This document shows positions 1 to 10,259 of a DNA stretch of 64,000 bases, in pieces. This DNA is from Chelatococcus sp. HY11. Lineage in GTDB: Bacteria > Pseudomonadota > Alphaproteobacteria > Rhizobiales > Beijerinckiaceae. Positions within the stretch are counted from its first letter, which is position 1. Each line of letters opens with the position of its first letter. Below the pieces are notes generated by a model. It saw only the letters and a program-made list of their open reading frames with translations, was not told the DNA's origin and ran no database searches. A program made the position numbers and the translations under genes. The stretch spans positions 3,340,001-3,404,000 of the forward strand of contig NZ_JAHBRX010000001.1 in assembly GCF_018398335.1 (NCBI RefSeq), in the 5' to 3' direction.

Positions 1-234
1 GAGCGCTTCTACACCGACCGGCCGGAGCAGGGCTTCGGCCAGAATTCCGGCCTCGGCCTGTCCATTTCGCGCCAGATCGTGGAGGCGCATCGCGGGCGCA
101 TCTGGGCGGAAAATCGCTTCGCGGAAACGCCTGCGGGTGAACAGAGCGGGCAGGTTGCCGAATGCGACCGTCCGCGACTCGGTGCGCGCTTCATTGTCCG
201 CCTGCCGGCAGCGGCGGCAACGTCCTCGTCGTGA
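1..234 (+). CDS. chvG: Sensor histidine kinase ChvG, C-terminal fragment (partial)
   Basis: The window opens inside a reading frame ending in TGA at 232-234. The 77 visible residues hold the ATP-binding G2 box (SGLGLSISRQIVEAHRG) followed by the terminal beta strand of a HATPase_c domain (GARFIVRLPA). That identifies a two-component histidine kinase. The name ChvG rests on position: in Rhizobiales the ChvI/ChvG envelope and acid-stress system lies directly upstream of hprK, EIIA-Man and HPr, as here. The sensor, membrane and dimerisation parts lie outside the window, so identity beyond a HATPase kinase is inferred from neighbours. Confidence 0.8.
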   Translation, partial: ERFYTDRPEQGFGQNSGLGLSISRQIVEAHRGRIWAENRFAETPAGEQSGQVAECDRPRLGARFIVRLPAAAATSSS

Positions 235-237
235 GCG

Positions 238-777
238 ATGAGGCCCCCTGATCCTTCAAGAAATTCCAACCCGGATGCGGAACACCCGGAAGCGGGCCAC
301 TCCGGCCGGGCAACTGTCCATGCATCCTGCGTCGTCGTCGGCGAGTGCGGAGTCCTCATCCGGGGACCCTCGGGATCGGGTAAATCGACGCTCGCACGTC
401 GACTTGTGGCGGATGCGCGGAGGGACGGACGTTTTGCCGCACTCGTCGCGGATGACCGGGTCAAGCTGACCCCGACGGGCGGGCGCATTATCGCGGAAGT
501 TCCCCCTCGGATCGCCGGGATGCTGGAGGTTCGAAGCATCGGAATTGTGAAGGTTGCCTTTGAACCGGCCTGCATCGTCCGACTGGTTGTGGACTGCGAG
601 AAGGCGTACCCTGCGCGGATGCCCGATCCGGCGGCGCAACGGGCGGATATCTGCGGGATTGTGCTGCCAAGGCTAAGCTTATGTGGCAGTGCAGCAATAA
701 GCCCTGACATATTGGACTTTTTGATGACTCAGCATGCCTTTTCAGGCTTTGTTGATGACGAAATGATGAAGACTTAG
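238..777 (+). CDS. hprK: HPr kinase/phosphorylase, short alphaproteobacterial form
   Basis: 179-residue protein beginning 3 nt after the chvG stop. A Walker A loop (GPSGSGKST, residues 43-51) and the following LVADDRV segment match the catalytic domain of HprK, which phosphorylates or dephosphorylates the regulatory serine of HPr. It lacks the N-terminal domain of the roughly 310-residue Firmicutes enzyme; the short form is normal in alphaproteobacteria. The first 23 or so residues are Pro/Asn-rich and poorly conserved, so the true start may lie a little downstream. Its substrate HPr is encoded two genes on, which supports the call. Probably cytosolic, linking phosphate flow through the PTS to ChvG/ChvI signalling (inference). 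Confidence 0.87.
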   Translation: MRPPDPSRNSNPDAEHPEAGHSGRATVHASCVVVGECGVLIRGPSGSGKSTLARRLVADARRDGRFAALVADDRVKLTPTGGRIIAEVPPRIAGMLEVRSIGIVKVAFEPACIVRLVVDCEKAYPARMPDPAAQRADICGIVLPRLSLCGSAAISPDILDFLMTQHAFSGFVDDEMMKT

Positions 778-854
778 ACGTATTGCACTTGCACTTGCCG
801 CCGCAATGCACAAAATGAGCGCTCCCCACTATGGGGGTGCCGCAAGGTTGCTGA

Positions 855-1256
855 ATGATCGGTTTAGTGCTCGTGACGCACGGCTGCCTCGCCACGGAAT
901 TCCGTGCGGCGTTGGAGCATGTTGTCGGCCCGCAAACGCAAGTCGAGACCGTCACGATCGGTCCGGACGACGATATGGAAGCGCGTCGGCGTGACATTGT
1001 CGCCGCGGTCGACAATGTCGACACTGGCGACGGTGTGGTGGTTCTGACCGACATGTTCGGTGGAACCCCATCCAATCTCGCGATTTCAGTCATGGGTGGT
1101 CGCCAGGTCGAAGTGGTCGCCGGTATCAATCTGCCGATGCTGATCAAGCTTGTCAGCGTCCGGGACGAGCTGCCGCTCCAGGAGGCGGTCCTCCAGGCCC
1201 AGGACGCCGGCCGGAAATACATCAACGTGGCAAGCCGCGTTCTGGCAGGAAAGTGA
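855..1256 (+). CDS. PTS EIIA-Man-type phosphocarrier
   Basis: 133-residue single-domain protein starting MIGLVLVTHG. The His at residue 9 in the THG motif is the expected phosphorylation site of the EIIA-mannose (fructose_IIA-like) fold, and the DMFGGTPSN segment around residue 68 is the conserved loop near the active site. No IIB, IIC or IID domain is fused or adjacent, so this is a stand-alone regulatory EIIA like those in the alphaproteobacterial nitrogen-type PTS rather than part of a mannose transporter. It lies between hprK and HPr on the same strand. Partner proteins are not visible here. Confidence 0.87.
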   Translation: MIGLVLVTHGCLATEFRAALEHVVGPQTQVETVTIGPDDDMEARRRDIVAAVDNVDTGDGVVVLTDMFGGTPSNLAISVMGGRQVEVVAGINLPMLIKLVSVRDELPLQEAVLQAQDAGRKYINVASRVLAGK

Positions 1257-1289
1257 GCGCCTGAACGCGATGAGAGCCAAGAGCGCGAC

Positions 1290-1613
1290 ATGAGCACCAC
1301 TGACGACGTGGAGGATTGTGAGCCGTTCGTGCCACCGCCCGGCGCCTTGGTGCGTGAATTGGCGATCACCAATCGCAAGGGGCTGCATGCCCGCGCCTCC
1401 GCCAAATTCGTGCAGACCGTCGATGCCTTCGAGTCCGACGTCACCGTGACACGCTGCGGCGAAACCGTCGGCGGGCGCTCCATCATGGGCCTGCTGATCC
1501 TTGCCGCCGCCCAGGGCACGACAATTTTCGTGACCGCCAAGGGCGACGATGCTGAGGCCTGCCTGGCGGCCATCACCAGCCTCGTGACGTCCCGCTTCGG
1601 CGAGGACGAATAA
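1290..1613 (+). CDS. ptsH: HPr-family phosphocarrier protein
   Basis: 107 residues, slightly longer than the usual 85-90 because of an acidic, Pro-rich N-terminal tail of about 20 residues. The active-site motif NRKGLHARAS places the PEP-dependent phospho-His at residue 33. A Ser at residue 64 in GGRSIMG sits 31 residues later, the spacing of the regulatory Ser46 of classical HPr. Because both residues are kept and hprK lies in the same cluster, this HPr is probably controlled by both EI and HprK. EI (ptsP or ptsI) is not in the window. Confidence 0.9.
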   Translation: MSTTDDVEDCEPFVPPPGALVRELAITNRKGLHARASAKFVQTVDAFESDVTVTRCGETVGGRSIMGLLILAAAQGTTIFVTAKGDDAEACLAAITSLVTSRFGEDE

Positions 1614-1886
1614 GCCGGCATACCGACGAAATGGCTGTGCCGGTCCTCGCGCGGAACGGTGCGGTGCCAGCCGTGCCGCCGCGACGTACTGCCGCTCGCT
1701 CTCCATGAATGAGACATCCAGCCCCGCTTTCGGCGATTCGAGACGTGCAGTAATGCGAGGAACGCGGCTTGCGCGAACCCGCGCTCCTGAAATTTCTCTC
1801 ACCCCAGCGACGCTTATCAAGACCTCTTGCTCGCCGTGATCCAGCCTGCCAGCATCATCGCCCCGAAGCGTTCCTCGGAGAGATCC

Positions 1887-2381
1887 ATGGGTAAACCGCG
1901 ACGCGCCTATGAAGCCGGCCATCATGCCAAGTTCCTGGCTATCGTCGACGATACGCCGGAATGCGAGCGCGCGATCCATTTCGCGGCCCGACGTGCTGTG
2001 CGCACCGGCGTTTCGCTCGTCCTGCTGTGCATCAAGCCAGAAGCGGACATGCAGGACTGGCTTGGTGTCGGCGATGTGATGCGCGCCGAAGCCGAGGACG
2101 ACGCGGCCGCCGCGCTCGAAAAGGCCGCGGCCTATGTGCGTGGCATGGTCGGGCTGGAGCCGGAATGCGCCACGCGGATCGGCGTGCTCGCGGACGAACT
2201 CGTAACCTTCATCGACGACGACGAGGACATCGCCTTGCTGGTGCTGGCGGCCGGCACCGGCAGCGACGGACCAGGACCGCTCGTCTCGGCGCTCGCTTCC
2301 CGCGCCGCGGCGAGCTTTCCCGTGCCGGTCGCCATTGTGCCAGGGCATCTCAGCACGGATGAAATCGATGCGCTCGCCTGA
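1887..2381 (+). CDS. Universal stress protein (UspA family)
   Basis: 164-residue single Usp domain. It begins with a beta strand FLAIVDDTPECERAIHFA typical of the family and ends with a strand (VPVAIVPG) that closes the alpha/beta fold. The start chosen is ATG 1887 because a GGAGAG ribosome-binding site lies at 1877-1882; an upstream in-frame extension to 1827 lacks one. The ATP-binding G-2x-G-9x-G-S/T motif is not clear, so nucleotide binding is uncertain. The 273-bp gap to ptsH upstream contains no gene I can support. Confidence 0.82.
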   Translation: MGKPRRAYEAGHHAKFLAIVDDTPECERAIHFAARRAVRTGVSLVLLCIKPEADMQDWLGVGDVMRAEAEDDAAAALEKAAAYVRGMVGLEPECATRIGVLADELVTFIDDDEDIALLVLAAGTGSDGPGPLVSALASRAAASFPVPVAIVPGHLSTDEIDALA

Positions 2382-2411
2382 CGGAGCGATGCGCCAGCGG
2401 GGCTCATCGCG

Positions 2412-3014
2412 ATGAGCCCCACGCCGCCTGCGCCCATCCTACGCCCCCTCATGCGGAGCGACGGGCCTGCCTTCCGCGCCATACGGGTGGAAGCGCTGTC
2501 TCTCAATCCCGGCTCCTTCGGCGCGGTGGCCGCCGACTGGGCAGACCTGTCGGATGACACACTCGCCGCGCGCATCCCAATCCAGCCGCCGAGCATCATC
2601 TTCGGCTCTTTTACGCAAGGCGCCCTCGCTGGGCGCGAGGACCTTGTCGCGATGGCGGGACTGATGGTGGCGGGATCCGTCAAACAGCTGCACAAGGGCC
2701 TCATCTGGGGCGTCTATGTCCGCGAAGCCTGGCGTCGGCGCGGGCTCGCGGCCGCTCTGATCGACGGACTGATCGCGCATGCCGTGGCCCAAGAAGGCCT
2801 CGAAATCCTGCATCTGTCGGTGGCCGCGGACAATCCGGGCGCCCGCGCGCTTTACGTGTCGCGCGGCTTCACTCCCTATGGGCTGGAGCGCCGTGCGCTC
2901 AAGCTCGGCCCCGGCGACTATCGCGACGAGGAGCTGATGATGCTCGATCTGCTGGCGCTCCGTCCCACCACAGGCGATCGCGCAGCCGGCTCGCCCTTCG
3001 TCCGCATTGATTAA
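2412..3014 (+). CDS. GNAT-family N-acetyltransferase
   Basis: 200 residues. The acetyl-CoA pyrophosphate-binding segment is seen as VREAWRRRGLAAALIDGLI (the R/Q-x-x-G-x-G/A loop), followed by the typical motif B region LHLSVAADNPGARALYVSRGF where the ALY..GF signature ends the fold. The substrate cannot be told. It lies 30 nt after the Usp gene on the same strand, probably co-transcribed. Confidence 0.8.
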   Translation: MSPTPPAPILRPLMRSDGPAFRAIRVEALSLNPGSFGAVAADWADLSDDTLAARIPIQPPSIIFGSFTQGALAGREDLVAMAGLMVAGSVKQLHKGLIWGVYVREAWRRRGLAAALIDGLIAHAVAQEGLEILHLSVAADNPGARALYVSRGFTPYGLERRALKLGPGDYRDEELMMLDLLALRPTTGDRAAGSPFVRID

Positions 3015-3098
3015 CATTGGCCGCGTCGCCACATCACACTCGCCGACTGAGCCAATTTCGTCTAATTCGGACTGTGACGGATATGGCATAATGTTATG

Positions 3099-3118
3099 GG
3101 CCGTCTGTCGAGACGGCC
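3099..3118. other. Perfect 8-bp stem-loop in the nfuA leader
   Basis: GGCCGTCT (3099-3106), loop GTCG, AGACGGCC (3111-3118). No T-run follows, so it is not a convincing terminator. It sits 55 nt before the nfuA start and could be an RNA structure of the leader or the remnant of an attenuator. Function unknown. Confidence 0.4.
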
Positions 3119-3172
3119 TGACTGCTTGACCGACACCGCCGGCCTTGAACCGGCTGCGTGAGGAGAGACCGC

Positions 3173-3733
3173 ATGTTCATCCAGACCGAGGCGACGCCTA
3201 ATCCGGCGACCCTCAAGTTCCTTCCCGGCCGCGACGTCAAGACGGGCGAGCCTTTGGACCTGCCTGATCGCACAGGCGCGGAGCGTTCGCCGCTGGCGGA
3301 GAGGCTGTTCGCCATCGACGGTGTGTCGGGCGTGTTCTTCGGTTCCGATTTCGTAACGGTGACCAAAAACGACGGCGAATGGCAGCATCTGAAGCCCGCC
3401 ATCCTCGGCGCCATCATGGAACATTTCATGTCCGGCGAGCCGCTGCTGCGGTCTGACGCGGAGGAGGACTTCGATACCGCCGAGGAATTCTTCGCGGAGG
3501 AAGACGCCGAGACCGTCGAGACGATCAAGGAGCTTCTGGAAACACGCATCCGCCCGGCTGTCGCCGGCGACGGGGGCGACATCACCTTCCGCGGCTTCCG
3601 CGACGGCGTGGTCTATCTCGCCATGAAGGGCGCGTGCTCGGGTTGCCCTTCGTCCACCGCCACATTGCGCCATGGCATCCAGAATCTGCTGAAACACTTC
3701 CTGCCGGATGTGCGTGAGGTCCAGGCGGTTTGA
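3173..3733 (+). CDS. nfuA: NfuA/NifU-like Fe-S cluster carrier
   Basis: 186 residues. The N-terminal Nfu_N domain begins MFIQTEATPNPATLKFLPG; the C-terminal NifU-like domain contains the cluster-ligating CSGC at residues 155-158 (GACSGCPSSTATLRHGI). This is the eukaryote/alphaproteobacterial NFU1 arrangement, used to deliver 4Fe-4S clusters to client enzymes. ATG 3173 is chosen over an in-frame GTG at 3158 because AGGAGAG lies at 3161-3167. MiaB, a 4Fe-4S radical-SAM enzyme, is encoded 2.4 kb downstream and is a plausible client (inference). Confidence 0.92.
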   Translation: MFIQTEATPNPATLKFLPGRDVKTGEPLDLPDRTGAERSPLAERLFAIDGVSGVFFGSDFVTVTKNDGEWQHLKPAILGAIMEHFMSGEPLLRSDAEEDFDTAEEFFAEEDAETVETIKELLETRIRPAVAGDGGDITFRGFRDGVVYLAMKGACSGCPSSTATLRHGIQNLLKHFLPDVREVQAV

Positions 3734-3824
3734 CGGCAACGCCATGTGATGACGACACAGGATTGATACAAGCGGGCGCTGCCATGGACGGTGCCTGCTC
3801 TCAAGGGCGGAAAGGCTGCCAGGT

Positions 3825-4520
3825 TTGCGTATTCTTGCCATCGACACCGCGCTCGGGGTGTGCGCTGCCTGCGTGCAGCAGGACAATGCGGCGGCGCCTC
3901 TATCGGCCGAGTCTCTCGCCATGGAACGCGGCCACGCGGAAGCTCTGTTGCCGCTGGTGGAGCGGGTCATGGCGCGGGTTGATGGTGGCTTCAAGAGCCT
4001 CGACCGTGTCGCCGTCAGCATCGGCCCGGGCAGCTTCACCGGTATCCGCGTTGGCATCGCTGCGGCGCGTGCCATCGGCCTCGCCGCGAAGATCCCGGTT
4101 GTCGGCGTCACGACGCTGACGGCTTTCGCCGCTCCCCTCGTGGCGAGCGGCCAGCAGCGTCTGGTCGGCGCCGCGATTGATGCCCGGCACGGACATGTCT
4201 TTTTCCAAGCTGTCGCGCCGGGCGGACGCAGCGTTGTCAACGCCCGCCATATCTCGATCCGCGACGCGGCCCGCGCCCTTGGCGCCGGCCCGGCCGTGCT
4301 GGTCGGTTCCGGGGCCGGCCTTGTCGCCGCGGATGCGCGCGCGCTCGGCGTCGAAGTCTCGACAGAGGGCGTGAACATGGCTCCCGATATCTCCTGGGTC
4401 GCGCGCCTTGGCCTCACCGCCGATCCGGCAACCGCCCTGCCCAAGCCCTTCTATCTGCGCCCGGCGGATGCCAAGCCCCAGACAGCGGCGCAGATCCCGA
4501 GGCAGCCCGCTCCGCAATGA
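3825..4520 (+). CDS. tsaB: tRNA threonylcarbamoyladenosine complex dimerisation subunit TsaB
   Basis: 231 residues with the ASKHA-fold start RILAIDTALGVCAACV and the signature SIGPGSFTGIRVGIAAARA around residues 66-84. TsaB pairs with TsaD and TsaE to make t6A37 on ANN-decoding tRNAs. The start codon is probably TTG (3825), since the conserved first strand begins immediately. Its stop overlaps the rimI start (ATGA), so the two are translationally coupled. The TsaE partner is in this window as a fusion protein near 35 kb. Confidence 0.92.
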   Translation: MRILAIDTALGVCAACVQQDNAAAPLSAESLAMERGHAEALLPLVERVMARVDGGFKSLDRVAVSIGPGSFTGIRVGIAAARAIGLAAKIPVVGVTTLTAFAAPLVASGQQRLVGAAIDARHGHVFFQAVAPGGRSVVNARHISIRDAARALGAGPAVLVGSGAGLVAADARALGVEVSTEGVNMAPDISWVARLGLTADPATALPKPFYLRPADAKPQTAAQIPRQPAPQ

Positions 4521-5005
4521 TCTTCGACCGTTTGTGGAGACCTCCTTCCGACGCCCATGTCATCCCCCTGCGACCGGACCACGCCCGCGCGATGGCCGTG
4601 CTGCATGCGGAAGCCTTCGCGCGGCCGTGGAGCGCCGCGGATCTCGAAGCCATGATCATCGACCCCATGATCGTCGGTGACGGGCTCTTTCTGGGGCGTG
4701 ATCGCCAGCCGAGCGGCTTTGCGTTGTCGCGCGCGGTTCTCGACGAGGCCGAGATCCTGACGGTCGTGATCGCGCGGCGCCACCATGGCAAGGGTTTTGG
4801 CAAGACGCTCCTGGCGGCCCATCTCGGCCGGATCATGGCGCGCGGCGTCACCGACATCTTCCTCGAGGTGGAGGAAGGCAACAGGCCGGCGATCGCCCTT
4901 TACGAGGCGTTTGATTTTCTCCACACCGGACGGCGCGAAAGCTACTATGTGAAGCCGGACGGACGGCGCGTCGCGGCGCAGCTGATGCGGCGCTCGTCGT
5001 CCTGA
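4517..5005 (+). CDS. rimI: RimI-type ribosomal protein alanine N-acetyltransferase
   Basis: 162-residue GNAT protein. The acetyl-CoA site is VVIARRHHGKGFGKTLLAAHL and the C-terminal motif FLEVEEGNRPAIALYEAFDF is the RimI signature (EV...N..A..LY...GF). Overlaps tsaB by 4 nt, the conserved tsaB-rimI pairing. The family acetylates the N-terminal alanine of ribosomal protein S18 and sometimes others; which targets apply here is not visible. Confidence 0.88.
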   Translation: MIFDRLWRPPSDAHVIPLRPDHARAMAVLHAEAFARPWSAADLEAMIIDPMIVGDGLFLGRDRQPSGFALSRAVLDEAEILTVVIARRHHGKGFGKTLLAAHLGRIMARGVTDIFLEVEEGNRPAIALYEAFDFLHTGRRESYYVKPDGRRVAAQLMRRSSS

Positions 5006-5022
5006 CGGAGACCACCCGGCCG

Positions 5023-5823
5023 ATGAAGCCCCCCCACCCCAAGCAGGTTCTGCGGCTGGCGATGATCGCGCCGATGACCCTCGTCGGCATTCCGCTGCAG
5101 TGGGCGGCCGTGAGAACGAGCCCGCGCGCCGCCAAGATCATTCCCCAGGTCTATCACCGCATGCTCTGCCGCATCCTCGGCGTACGCCTGGTGGTTCGCG
5201 GCGAGCGGGTGAAGAACAGCGCGGCCCTCATCGTCGCCAACCATGTGTCCTGGCTGGACATCCCGGTGATCTCGGCGGCCGCGCCCGTTTCCTTCATCGC
5301 CAAGGCGGAGGTCGGAACCTGGCCCGTGGTGGGCCTCCTGGCCCGGCTGCAGCGCACCGTCTTCATTGATCGCACCCGTCGCGCCGCGACGGCCACGACG
5401 AACACCATGGTGGCATCCCGGCTCGGCCGCGGCGACGCTGTCGTGCTGTTTCCGGAGGGCACGACGGGGGACGGCATCCGCATTCTGCCGTTCCGTTCCT
5501 CGCTGGTCGGCGCTGTGCGCGACACGCTGACGAACGGCGGCGAGGCGCCGGTCAGCCTGCAGCCCCTCACCATCACCTATGCCAGGCGCGGCGGTTTGCC
5601 CCTGAGCGACGCGGACCAGGCCGACATCGCCTGGTACGGCGACATGGATCTCGCCCCGCACCTCGGCGCGATCCTGAAAGGCGCGCCGATCGACGTGATA
5701 CTGACATGGGGCGAGCCCATTACTGTCGATGCGGCAACCGACCGCAAGGCCGCGACACGGCTCGCGGAGATGCAGGTTCGTGCCGCGATGCGGGCGGCGC
5801 GAGCCGCCCGCGGCCTGACGTGA
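5023..5823 (+). CDS. 1-acyl-sn-glycerol-3-phosphate acyltransferase (PlsC family)
   Basis: 266 residues. The acyltransferase HX4D motif is NHVSWLD at residues 73-79 and the lysophosphatidate-binding block is FPEGTT at 143-148, with FIDR in between at 114-117. An N-terminal hydrophobic helix (about residues 12-30) would tether it to the inner membrane. It makes phosphatidic acid or a related lipid (family knowledge). It starts 17 nt after rimI; the Fur/Mur regulator often found next to rimI in related genomes is absent. Confidence 0.87.
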   Translation: MKPPHPKQVLRLAMIAPMTLVGIPLQWAAVRTSPRAAKIIPQVYHRMLCRILGVRLVVRGERVKNSAALIVANHVSWLDIPVISAAAPVSFIAKAEVGTWPVVGLLARLQRTVFIDRTRRAATATTNTMVASRLGRGDAVVLFPEGTTGDGIRILPFRSSLVGAVRDTLTNGGEAPVSLQPLTITYARRGGLPLSDADQADIAWYGDMDLAPHLGAILKGAPIDVILTWGEPITVDAATDRKAATRLAEMQVRAAMRAARAARGLT

Positions 5824-6093
5824 TGCGCGCGTATTGGCGCAATTGTCATGCGCGGCCTATTTCCTCTGGCCGCCTGGCGGCTTAAACAGGGGCTGAATGG
5901 CATTGAGGAGAAGGGTGACGCGATACCCGAATGCGACAGGGTGAGCTGGCTGGTCAGGGATGACTGATCAAGGGGCGGAATGACATTCGCCGCGCGATCC
6001 GGCGCCCCAGCTGGCTCGACCGACGCATTGACGGACAAGCGAGCCTTACTTTCTCCTGACCGATCCGCGAACCGCGTGCTAGCATCTGAACGA

Positions 6094-7478
<1,385 letters not shown>

Positions 7479-7482
<4 letters not shown>

Positions 7483-8630
7483 GCCGTGACGTCAGGCAGG
7501 TGCCGGAGAAGGCATTCAAGGGAGGGGATGACGTGTCGCAACGCGTGCCGCGGGGACGTGCAGTCGCTGATCCACTTGTCCTCGGCCGCCCCGGTGGCGC
7601 GCCTGACACCGGCGGCGGCGAGGCCGACGAAATTCTTGTAACCCTGGATGACAACCGCACAGCCAGCCTCGTCTTCGGCCACTATGACCAGAACCTCGCC
7701 CATATCGAGCGCCGGCTTGATGTCCGTGCGACCGCCAACGGCAACCATGTCGTCATCAAGGGCCCGCCGGATCTCACCGAACGGGTTCGCCATGTGCTGG
7801 AAAGTTTGGCGCAGCGCGTGAAGGCGGGAACGCAGATCACGCTCGGCGACGTCGACGGCGCGATCGAGGAAAGCGCCCAGCAAGGCTTCCTCTTTCCGCA
7901 GGAGGAAACCGACGCGGAGCCTCGGCCGGGTGGCTTCGAGCAGATCGTCACACGCAAGCGCGGCTCGGTGAAGGCGCGCAACGCGGCGCAGGACATCTAC
8001 CTCAGGGCATTGCGCCGGCATGAGCTGGTGTTCGCGGAAGGTCCCGCCGGTACAGGCAAGACCTGGCTCGCGGTGGGCCACGCGGTGTCCCTGCTCGAGC
8101 AAGGCCTCGTCGAGCGGATCATCCTGTCGCGACCGGCGGTGGAGGCCGGCGAGCGTCTCGGCTTCCTGCCGGGCGACATGCGCGAGAAGGTCGATCCCTA
8201 TCTCAGGCCCGTCTATGATGCGCTGTATGATTTCATGGAGGCGCGGCTGGTGGAGCGCGGGCTGTCGACCGGGCTCATCGAGATCGCGCCGCTTGCCTTC
8301 ATGCGTGGGCGCACGCTTACCAACGCCGCCATCCTTCTGGATGAGGCACAGAACTGCACCGCTATGCAGATGAAGATGTTCCTGACGCGCCTTGGCGAAG
8401 GCTCGCGCATGATCGTCACCGGCGACCCCACACAGATCGACCTGCCGCCGGGCCAGAGCTCGGGCCTGGTGGAGGCGGTGCGCCTCCTGTCAAAAGTTGA
8501 GGGCGTGGGCCATATTCGCTTTCGGGAAGGTGACGTCGTCCGCCATGAACTGGTGAAACGCATCGTCAAGGCCTATGAGGAAGAGACATCCCGGCTGCGT
8601 GAAGCCGGCCAGGAGGACCGCAGGCGTTGA
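7479..8630 (+). CDS. phoH: PhoH-like ATPase
   Basis: 383 residues, GTG start overlapping the miaB stop (GTGA). The N-terminal KH-like part runs to about residue 150. The P-loop GPAGTGKT lies near residues 188-195, with the Walker B-like LLDEAQNCT and the [10 protein letters not shown] motif further on, as in PhoH/YbeZ. The family partners with YbeY in rRNA processing and ribosome quality control; ybeY follows with overlapping stop/start, which supports that role. The first 50 or so residues are low-complexity, so a later start is possible. Confidence 0.92.
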
Positions 8631-9199
8631 CCGCTCGCCCTGAACAGCACACCCCGCCCGTGGCGGATGACGGGATCGACGACGGGGCCATCCCTCTCGA
8701 CGACGGCCTCGTCGTGGAGGGGCTTGTGGTGGATGTCGCCGTCGAAGCCGGCGACTGGTCAGCCCTGCCGGTCGCGGCGCTGATCCGGCGGGCCGTAACG
8801 GCGGCGCTGGCCGAGGCCCCGGTTAAGCCGGCCAAGGGAGCCGAGGTCAGCATCGTCTTGACGGACGACGCACATATCCGTGAGCTCAACCGCCAGTGGC
8901 GCGGCTTCGACAAGCCGACCAACGTGCTGTCCTTCCCCGCCGCCGAGCCCGATGCCGTCGGCGAAAGTTCGCATCTGGGCGATATCGTGCTGGCCGCGGA
9001 GACGATTGCCCGCGAAGCGGCGACCGATGACAAGACGGTGAGCGACCATCTGTGTCATCTCGTCATTCACGGTATACTGCACCTGCTGGGTGAGGATCAT
9101 CTGGACGAGGCGGAAGCCGAGGCCATGGAGGCGCGGGAAGTTGCCGCGCTTGCAAGGATCGGCATTGCCGATCCTTATACGGAACCACCTGATGTTTGA
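8627..9199 (+). CDS. ybeY: Endoribonuclease YbeY (16S rRNA maturation)
   Basis: 190 residues; the UPF0054 metal site HGILHLLGEDH gives three His ligands for zinc, and RGFDKPTNVLSFP is the other family signature. Longer than E. coli YbeY (155) owing to an N-terminal acidic extension of about 35 residues. The start is probably TTG 8627 overlapping the phoH stop (TTGA), with AGGAGG at 8611-8616. Acts in 16S rRNA 3'-end processing and ribosome quality control (family knowledge). Confidence 0.92.
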   Translation: MTARPEQHTPPVADDGIDDGAIPLDDGLVVEGLVVDVAVEAGDWSALPVAALIRRAVTAALAEAPVKPAKGAEVSIVLTDDAHIRELNRQWRGFDKPTNVLSFPAAEPDAVGESSHLGDIVLAAETIAREAATDDKTVSDHLCHLVIHGILHLLGEDHLDEAEAEAMEAREVAALARIGIADPYTEPPDV

Positions 9200-10259
9200 T
9201 GGAGCGATGAAAGAGGCCATGAGTGACGACCGAAGTACGGGACAGGACGATGGTCCGGCGCACCGGGAACCCCCCAGTGAACGTTGGATAGACCGGCTGC
9301 TCGCCGGTATCGGCCTGAGAAACACCCCGTCCATTCGCGAGGGCCTCGCTGATGCCCTGGAAGCCACCGGGCCGGGTGGCGACTTCAATCCCCAGGAGCG
9401 CTCGCTCCTTAAGAACGTCCTCGACCTTCGCGAGATGCGTGTCGATGACGCAATGGTGCCGCGATCCGATATCGTTGCCATCCACGCCGAAGCGAGCCTC
9501 GCCGAGGTGCTGAACCTGTTTCGCACGGCCGGCCATTCCCGCATTCCCGTCTATGGCGAAACGCTCGATGACCCGCGCGGAATGGTCCATATCCGCGATT
9601 TCGTCGATTATCTCGCCGGCCGGACCGAAGCGCAGGCGCCCAACCGCGCCAAGATCGCCATGGTGCGCCTCGCCATCGACCTCTCGGCTCCCCTTGCCTC
9701 CGCAAAGATCCTGCGCCCTGTGCTGTTCGTGCCGCCGTCCATGCCGGCGATGGACCTGCTCGTGAAGATGCAGGCAACCCGCACGCATATGGCGCTGGTG
9801 ATCGACGAGTACGGTGGTACCGACGGCCTCGTTTCCATGGAGGATCTCGTCGAGATGATCGTGGGTGACATCGCCGACGAGCATGACGACGATGAGGATC
9901 CGCAGATCGAAGCCAGCGAGGGCGACACCTTCATCGTCGATGCCCGCGCTGGGCTGGAAGAGGTCTCCACCGCCATTGGCATCGATCTCGAAGCCGCGGA
10001 TACGGCCGAGGACGTCGATACCATCGGCGGACTGATCGTGACGATGGCAGGGCGCGTCCCGACCCAGGGCGAGACCGTCGACGGGCCGGAGCAGCTGACC
10101 TTCGAGGTGCTGGATGCCGATCCGCGCCGCGTCAAGCGCGTCCGTATCCATCGGCGCGCGGTCGCAGACACGGCGACAAGCTCCGCGGAGCCCGTTCCCC
10201 TGGCTGACGGATCCACATCAGATGCCGTGAAGCCGCCCCGCTCCGATACCGCAGCGTGA
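9192..10259 (+). CDS. corC: CorC/HlyC-type CBS-domain protein
   Basis: About 355 residues. Two CBS domains (first around DDAMVPRSDIVAI...SRIPVYGE, second around ILRPVLFVP...THMALVIDEYGG) followed by a C-terminal CorC_HlyC domain (FIVDARAGLEEVSTAIGIDLE). No membrane segments, so it is the soluble CorC type rather than CNNM/TlyC with DUF21. Family members are implicated in Mg/Co efflux and in envelope homeostasis. It follows ybeY and precedes lnt, a conserved order. ATG 9192 overlaps ybeY by 8 nt; ATG 9219 with AAGAGG upstream is an equally good start. Confidence 0.88.
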   Translation: MFDGAMKEAMSDDRSTGQDDGPAHREPPSERWIDRLLAGIGLRNTPSIREGLADALEATGPGGDFNPQERSLLKNVLDLREMRVDDAMVPRSDIVAIHAEASLAEVLNLFRTAGHSRIPVYGETLDDPRGMVHIRDFVDYLAGRTEAQAPNRAKIAMVRLAIDLSAPLASAKILRPVLFVPPSMPAMDLLVKMQATRTHMALVIDEYGGTDGLVSMEDLVEMIVGDIADEHDDDEDPQIEASEGDTFIVDARAGLEEVSTAIGIDLEAADTAEDVDTIGGLIVTMAGRVPTQGETVDGPEQLTFEVLDADPRRVKRVRIHRRAVADTATSSAEPVPLADGSTSDAVKPPRSDTAA

